From Capitulum mitella (lineage: Eukaryota > Arthropoda > Thecostraca > Pollicipedomorpha > Pollicipedidae), in contig CP099852.1 of the NCBI GenBank assembly GCA_030062745.1, forward strand, positions 20,482,266 to 20,546,265: DNA of 64,000 nt, in the 5' to 3' direction. Below, piece by piece: positions 59,939-64,000 of this stretch; within the stretch, counting starts at the first letter, position 1; each line of letters begins with the position of its first letter. The notes under the pieces are model-generated. The model was not told where the DNA came from. It saw only the letters and a list, made by a program, of their open reading frames with translations, and did not search any database. Both the position numbers and the translations under genes were made by a program.

Positions 59939-60178
59939 ATGCTTCTGCATCAACCTTCCCCACATAATATGACGCGTACAGATTGCAGGCCTCATAAATC
60001 GCGTTACATTGGTGTTACAACAGCTTTTCCATCTAGACGACTTACCATGCGCTTTCACGACAGTGCTTCTGCCCAGCACTCACGACAGGCGCACGACGAG
60101 ACTCTTTTAAGGCAGACTCTGACTGACAGCACGACCTTACCCATGACGTATGGTAACGACAGACATATCGGTATTTAA
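59939..60178 (+). pseudogene. Second Penelope-like GIY-YIG fragment, inverted
   Basis: The plus strand reads DCRPHKSRYIGVTTAFPSRR and LTMRFHDSASAQHSRQ, homologous to the minus-strand copy at 59210-59488 but in opposite orientation. It starts about 35 bases from the RT end of the first copy. It retains the YIG triplet that the first copy has lost (YSG). Confidence 0.75.
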
Positions 60179-60184
60179 GAATAT

Positions 60185-61030
60185 ATTGTTAACTACACAG
60201 CCGTAACTCATAAGCCCTGATGTCCAAGGGAAAAAGGCATAATCGCCGGAAAGCAAATTTTACCAGAGGCAGTAATACTCTTGTCTTCTGCATACCTGAG
60301 CACCCAGACGACCCAAAAGCCATCGCATATTAAACGCTGGAGACCAAGAAAGTGTGCGTCTTCCCAGGCAGCATGGCGGTGCGGCGTCTGGGGGCGTGAC
60401 AGCGTTGCTTCCCCGCCGCCAAGCCATGAGCGGTCGAGTAAGACGGAAGGAAAGTGTGGGACTTCAGGGACAAATGCAACTGCTGTGGTTGCCGTGGTAA
60501 CCATCTAAGTCGGTTGTCACGAAGGACAATGATACGCCACTTGCCAGACTCTAACCTGGGGTGGCCAGCCGAATAACAGCTGTAGTTGTCATCAACATCC
60601 TTCGTATCCATCCGAAACTGAATATAATTGATATAGACAGCTAAATAATTAATGTAATCCAAGCAATATAATCCATGGTACTCGCAAGGTGAGGTACTGG
60701 TACCTTCAGGTGTACTCAGACGGGCTTTGTATAACTTTTAGTGGTTTGCATTGCTAAGTAGGTGAAATAGTTGCTAGTTCGGTACGTGGTTATCATATAG
60801 CAGGTTGGATTTTCCCACCGCAAGTATCTTTATCAACCGTATTTGGAGAAGCAGTTGAAATAGAGTTGTTTCTACGTCTGCAAAATAGGCTACAACCGAA
60901 AATTCGGTGCCGCAATATATCTGAGAAACTACAGTTGATACAACTTGGTAACAACGGAATAAAAACGTATGACAAACGTCCTGTGCTCAGATTTACGGTC
61001 GGGATAGAACCATTACTCAAATCCTCCTCT
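60185..61030. other. Non-coding stretch
   Basis: No supported gene. Frames in 60.2-60.5 kb on both strands lack motifs. Confidence 0.5.
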
Positions 61031-61036
61031 CTTCAG

Positions 61037-61150
61037 CTCCGACGGAGGAGGACGAGAGCACGCCGGGCCCATCGTCCTGTCCGCTCGGCTCGAATCCTTC
61101 AAGTCCAGCCGAGCCTGACCTAGACCACGACGATCACTGTCAGTCTGCAG
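61037..61150 (+). CDS. Candidate cassette exon, copy 1 of a tandem pair (114 nt)
   Basis: The acceptor CTCTCTTCAG (ending 61036) and donor GTAGGTGAG (from 61151) border 114 nt. Read with two leading bases and one trailing base, it gives 37 full codons, acidic and Ser/Pro-rich: PTEEDESTPGPSS, CPLGSN, PAEPDLDHDD. It pairs in length, phase and sequence with the segment at 61475-61588. The rest of the gene is not identified. Confidence 0.5.
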
Positions 61151-61474
61151 GTAGGTGAGTTAGTTCGTTGCGCCATCAGGAGGCGTTCCCAAACGTCCGT
61201 TATGTGACTGTCGGTCGTTGGTGTGGTTGAGCTAGGCGTAAAGCGTTCAGTACTTCGTCAGTACTTCGTCAGACACTTCATCATCATGTCCTGGAATGAA
61301 TGCTCTGACGGCAAGTAACTTCTCCACACGTACCTGAGGCGCCAATTGAGACGCCATTATGGACGCCAGCAGTCAGTTGCGACCGTAATTTCGCTGGAAA
61401 CATAAATGTGAGAACTGTCCGCTTCTCATACTGGTAGTCGCGATAGAACTTTATACAAAGCCTCTTTACTGCAG

Positions 61475-61588
61475 TCCTTACCATGGAGGCTGAGAGGCTG
61501 CCGGACCCATCGTCCTTCCCCCTCGGCCGAGATTCTTCGAGTTCATCGGAGCCTGATCTAGACAATGGTGATCCGGGCCACTCTACGG
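61475..61588 (+). CDS. Candidate cassette exon, copy 2 of a tandem pair (114 nt)
   Basis: The acceptor TTTACTGCAG (ending 61474) and donor GTGAGT (from 61589) border 114 nt in the same phase as copy 1. The peptide reads LTMEAERLPDPSS, FPLGRDSSSSS, EPDLDNGD. Shared spine: PSSxPLG and EPDLD. The upstream intron ends are also alike (GATAGAAC... in both). An internal ATG exists but is not needed if the exon is spliced in. Confidence 0.5.
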
Positions 61589-62111
61589 GTGAGTGCATGA
61601 GACGTCTTTAACACCCCGGGCCATGTTGAGTCGTCAGAAATAGTCATTTTGAACAGCAGTACTTCATTGCATAGAAAAGGATAGGACCAACCTTCTACAC
61701 AGACTTGTGTTCGATTCCAGCGGAGTCAGAGCTGAATGTGGACTCTCTTCTATTTCGCCCGGAATTGTGTTTGAAATCGTGCTGCTGACAGATTATTTCG
61801 TGAGGACTAGGTCACGCACCGCTGTGGTCTTGTAGATGATGGTCTTCAGTAGGTGCCTATCGTCTTCACATTGCTGGATCGAACAACAACCTGATCGCAA
61901 GTCCAGCGACAAAACCCATCAGGACTCAGAAACAATCACCATATCCCTTTTACTACAAAAACTAGATGTACACCGCCAATAAGGTGGGTGAGAAAACACT
62001 ACGAGATATAATATCCAACGCTGGTCTGGGCTGTATGAGCGTGGTGGACGGCAGTACGCCGCTCCTCGGCAGGGACCTGCAGAGAAGTCTGCGCATCTCG
62101 GTCAGGCACGG

Positions 62112-62600
62112 TTGTTCGGCCGTGGTGCGGTGGATCAACCTGTGACCAGCGCAGAGATCAGGTCAGCGAGTGAGGGCGAAACTACTCTGCCACCCATTAA
62201 AGACGTCGTTGACAGAGTCCAGTTGCGTGAAGGTGCCGTCCTTGAGCAGCAGAAGTTGAGGCCATTGCCGTTTGTTCTTCGGGAGGAGGTGAAACGCCAT
62301 CTGGAGGAGCTCGAGGAGCCGCAGATCATCGAGAGAGTCAACGGACCGCCGTGAATTTCTCCGATCGTGGTTTCCAGGCAGCGATCAGGTCGGCTCAGGC
62401 CGTGTGTGGATCTCCGCGAAGTCAACAAGGCATATTCAAACAACGGGTAACAGTTGCCTGTCATGTAGGAGATGCCTGACCGCTAGTTGAAGTACAGGTG
62501 TTCTCGGCTGTAGACATGAAAACGGCTTATCGTCAGCGTATGCTTCAAGAGGAGTCCAGAAACTCGACGACATTTGTCACTCACGAGGCCGTATTCTGTT
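62112..62600 (+). pseudogene. Ty3/gypsy reverse transcriptase N-terminal part
   Basis: Contains LPFVLREEVKRHLEELEEPQ and IIERVNGPP, then a stop (62352-62354), then ISPIVVSRQRSGRLRPCVDL and REVNKAYSNN. This is the fingers region of gypsy RT (LxxLxxxGIIxxVxxSxWxSPIV...RxCxDxRxLN). Downstream, stops interrupt every frame. Confidence 0.85.
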
Positions 62601-62607
62601 ACTAGAC

Positions 62608-63330
62608 ATGTTTCGACGTGCGATCCCTACCGAGCTACCAGCAGAAGGTGATGGCAGCAATCGTGCGAGGATCGCCAGGCACCCAGTTGACCCCGATGAC
62701 GTCGTCGTGTCAGGACGTACGCAGGAGGAGCACGACACCCGGTTGAGCGCCGTGCTAGCGTGGCTGGGCGAGTACGTAACGTTACTGGGCTTCTCAGTGT
62801 CCGGTGACGAATTGGCGGTGAATTCCCGCCGAGTCCACCGCCTGCTGGACACGAAGCCTCCAGGTGCGCTGAAGCAGCTCCAGGCAGTGCTGGCAGAGAC
62901 TGTTTGGCCTTTACAGCAGGTTCATGTGCAGACACAGCTGGAGGGCGGAGAAGCCGCGACGAGCGCTGACGCAGGAAGTTTCCGAGTTCAGGTGGACGCC
63001 AGCCGTGGACGCAGCGTGTGGACATCACACATCAGAGACATCAGAGAGTCGTTTCTTCTGACTTCTGCCCTGTTGATGTATGATCCGATTCTGCCCTTAG
63101 CCGAGACGTCAGACGTCGGTGACGTGGGCATCGGAGCAGTGTTGTCTCAGCTTCATCCGGAAGGCGAGTGATTTGTGGCGTTTACATCAGCCTGCCGTCG
63201 AAAAACGGGTGTTGGCCTATGTCTGGTCAATTGAGAAGTGGGACAGGTATCTGTGGGACAGGGAGTGTGTTGTAAGAACACGCCACCAGACGCGTAACGC
63301 TGACGTGGCATGGCTTCAGCAGGACGGGAA
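62608..63330 (+). pseudogene. Ty3/gypsy RT thumb and RNase H part
   Basis: The frame 62608-63171 contains the RT-RNase H connection (HRLLDTKPPGALKQLQAVLA) and RNase H start (ALLMYDPILPLAETSDVGDV then GIGAVLSQLHPEGE). In another frame, EKRVLAYVWSIEKWDRYLWD continues RNase H (E-x-x-x-L-A-x-x-W...KWxxYLxG). The junction near 63171 is frameshifted. Confidence 0.8.
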
Positions 63331-63519
63331 TGCGTATTTCTCGTTGGGCGTATCGACTGATGGAGTCCTCCTTCACAGTGCAGTACGTCAAGGGAGGGTT
63401 CAGCCCTGCAGATGGGCAGCTTGGGCTGCTAGCTTCGGTGAAGGAGACGTCAGACGACGAACAGCTAGAAGTGGCGGCTCACTTCTGCTTCACAGCTGCT
63501 CACTGAGCAGTGAGCAGCT

Positions 63520-63741
63520 GTGAACGGCACGGCGCTGAAGATAGCGTCACGAGTGGACCCTGTTCCCTGTACCCTGAGAGAGCAGATCCCAGAACCGTGG
63601 CCCAAATACTATCGTGAGCGTACGCTGGAACTACAGCCGTTTTACCGCTGCAGGGACGAGCTGCTGGACGGCCTCGTCCTGTGCGGCGGCCGGGTCCTGC
63701 GACCTGCTATCTGCGGACACTGGTGGAACTGGTGGAAGTAG
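63520..63741 (+). pseudogene. Ty3/gypsy integrase N-terminal region
   Basis: YYRERTLELQPFYRCRDELL then DGLVLCGGRVLRPAICG matches the region just before the gypsy integrase zinc finger (L-x-D-G-x-L-x-x-G-x-R-x-V-x-P). No H-H-C-C finger or catalytic core follows in the remaining 260 bases. Confidence 0.7.
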
Positions 63742-64000
63742 CCCACGAGGACCGGTAAAGCATAGTCCGTACCAGACAGACTGCTTGACCTATGCTGGTG
63801 GCCCAGTGTGGACCAGGCAGCGGAGGGGGGGGGGGATAACGTGGATCTGCTCTGTGGCAGGTAAAACGGAGGTACCCAGGCTTGCGCCACTGCAGTCAAT
63901 GTCGCTAACCTCACGAGTCATGATCTGGGGCTGGATTTTGTTGTTTCCATGGCAGATTGGCCATTGTCGGTGTCGGCATCCTCAGTTAGATAAACGGCCT

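Larger units (their letters stand above)
61990..63745 (+). mobile_element. Degenerate Ty3/gypsy retrotransposon pol
   Basis: Pol domains in order: protease end with VVDGSTPLLGRDLQ (about 62040-62085), RT, RNase H and integrase N-terminal region. No LTR was recognised inside the window. Many stops and frameshifts occur, and the RT palm core with the catalytic Y-x-D-D is missing or unrecognisable. Confidence 0.8.

Noticed and set aside
1..64000. CRISPR arrays, bacterial operons, rRNA genes
   Set aside because: No spaced identical repeats, ribosome-binding sites or rRNA sequence; gene structure is eukaryotic.

Overview
This window is eukaryotic nuclear DNA, almost certainly from an arthropod and possibly a crustacean. 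The supporting evidence is short spliced exons with GT/AG borders, a growth-hormone-inducible transmembrane protein (GHITM) homologue, a TATA plus TCAGT core promoter, an invertebrate-type parvovirus relic, and dense Ty3/gypsy, LINE, Penelope, hAT and piggyBac-like debris. The crustacean part is a guess. Two runs of exactly 500 N (678-1177 and 44075-44574) are assembly gaps.

Layout. 1.5-6.1 kb holds a complete seven-exon GHITM gene on the minus strand; all splice phases fit and the product is 330 aa. Its upstream side (6.1-7.3 kb) is a decayed ~40-bp minisatellite interrupted by a hAT-type MITE and by a 56-bp retroposed fragment. 10.1-11.8 kb is a large foldback repeat. 12.5-16.1 kb holds the last four exons (minus strand) of a single-pass receptor with a membrane-proximal fibronectin III domain and an NPSY motif in its tail; two ~1.2-kb piggyBac-like MITEs sit in and just upstream of it. 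17.4-30.2 kb is mostly non-coding, with a few weak candidate exons. 30.2-32.9 kb is a 2.76-kb hAT-like non-autonomous element filled with degenerate GGGGCCCC-type repeats. 34.9-38.4 kb is a broken LINE (endonuclease, then reverse transcriptase). 43.1-43.9 kb is a tyrosine-recombinase-like fragment and 44.6-44.8 kb a hAT transposase C-terminus. Further MITE copies lie at 44.0, 46.1 and 47.9 kb.

The most interesting stretch is 52.1-57.0 kb. A GC-rich hairpin with two small side hairpins, a TATA/initiator promoter, a 93-bp intron and a broken parvovirus NS1-like gene lie between inverted copies of the same repeat that forms the 10-11.8 kb foldback. No capsid gene is present. 57.8-60.2 kb contains a fragment of an uncharacterised mobile-element-type protein and two Penelope-like pieces in inverted orientation. 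61.0-61.6 kb has a tandem pair of candidate exons, each exactly 114 nt and in the same phase. 62.0-63.7 kb is a decayed Ty3/gypsy pol.

GHITM and the FN3 receptor are the only host genes supported with good confidence, and they are functionally unrelated. A recurring theme is short tandem duplication across splice sites: the GHITM first-exon acceptor, the receptor transmembrane-exon donor, and the 114-nt exon pair.
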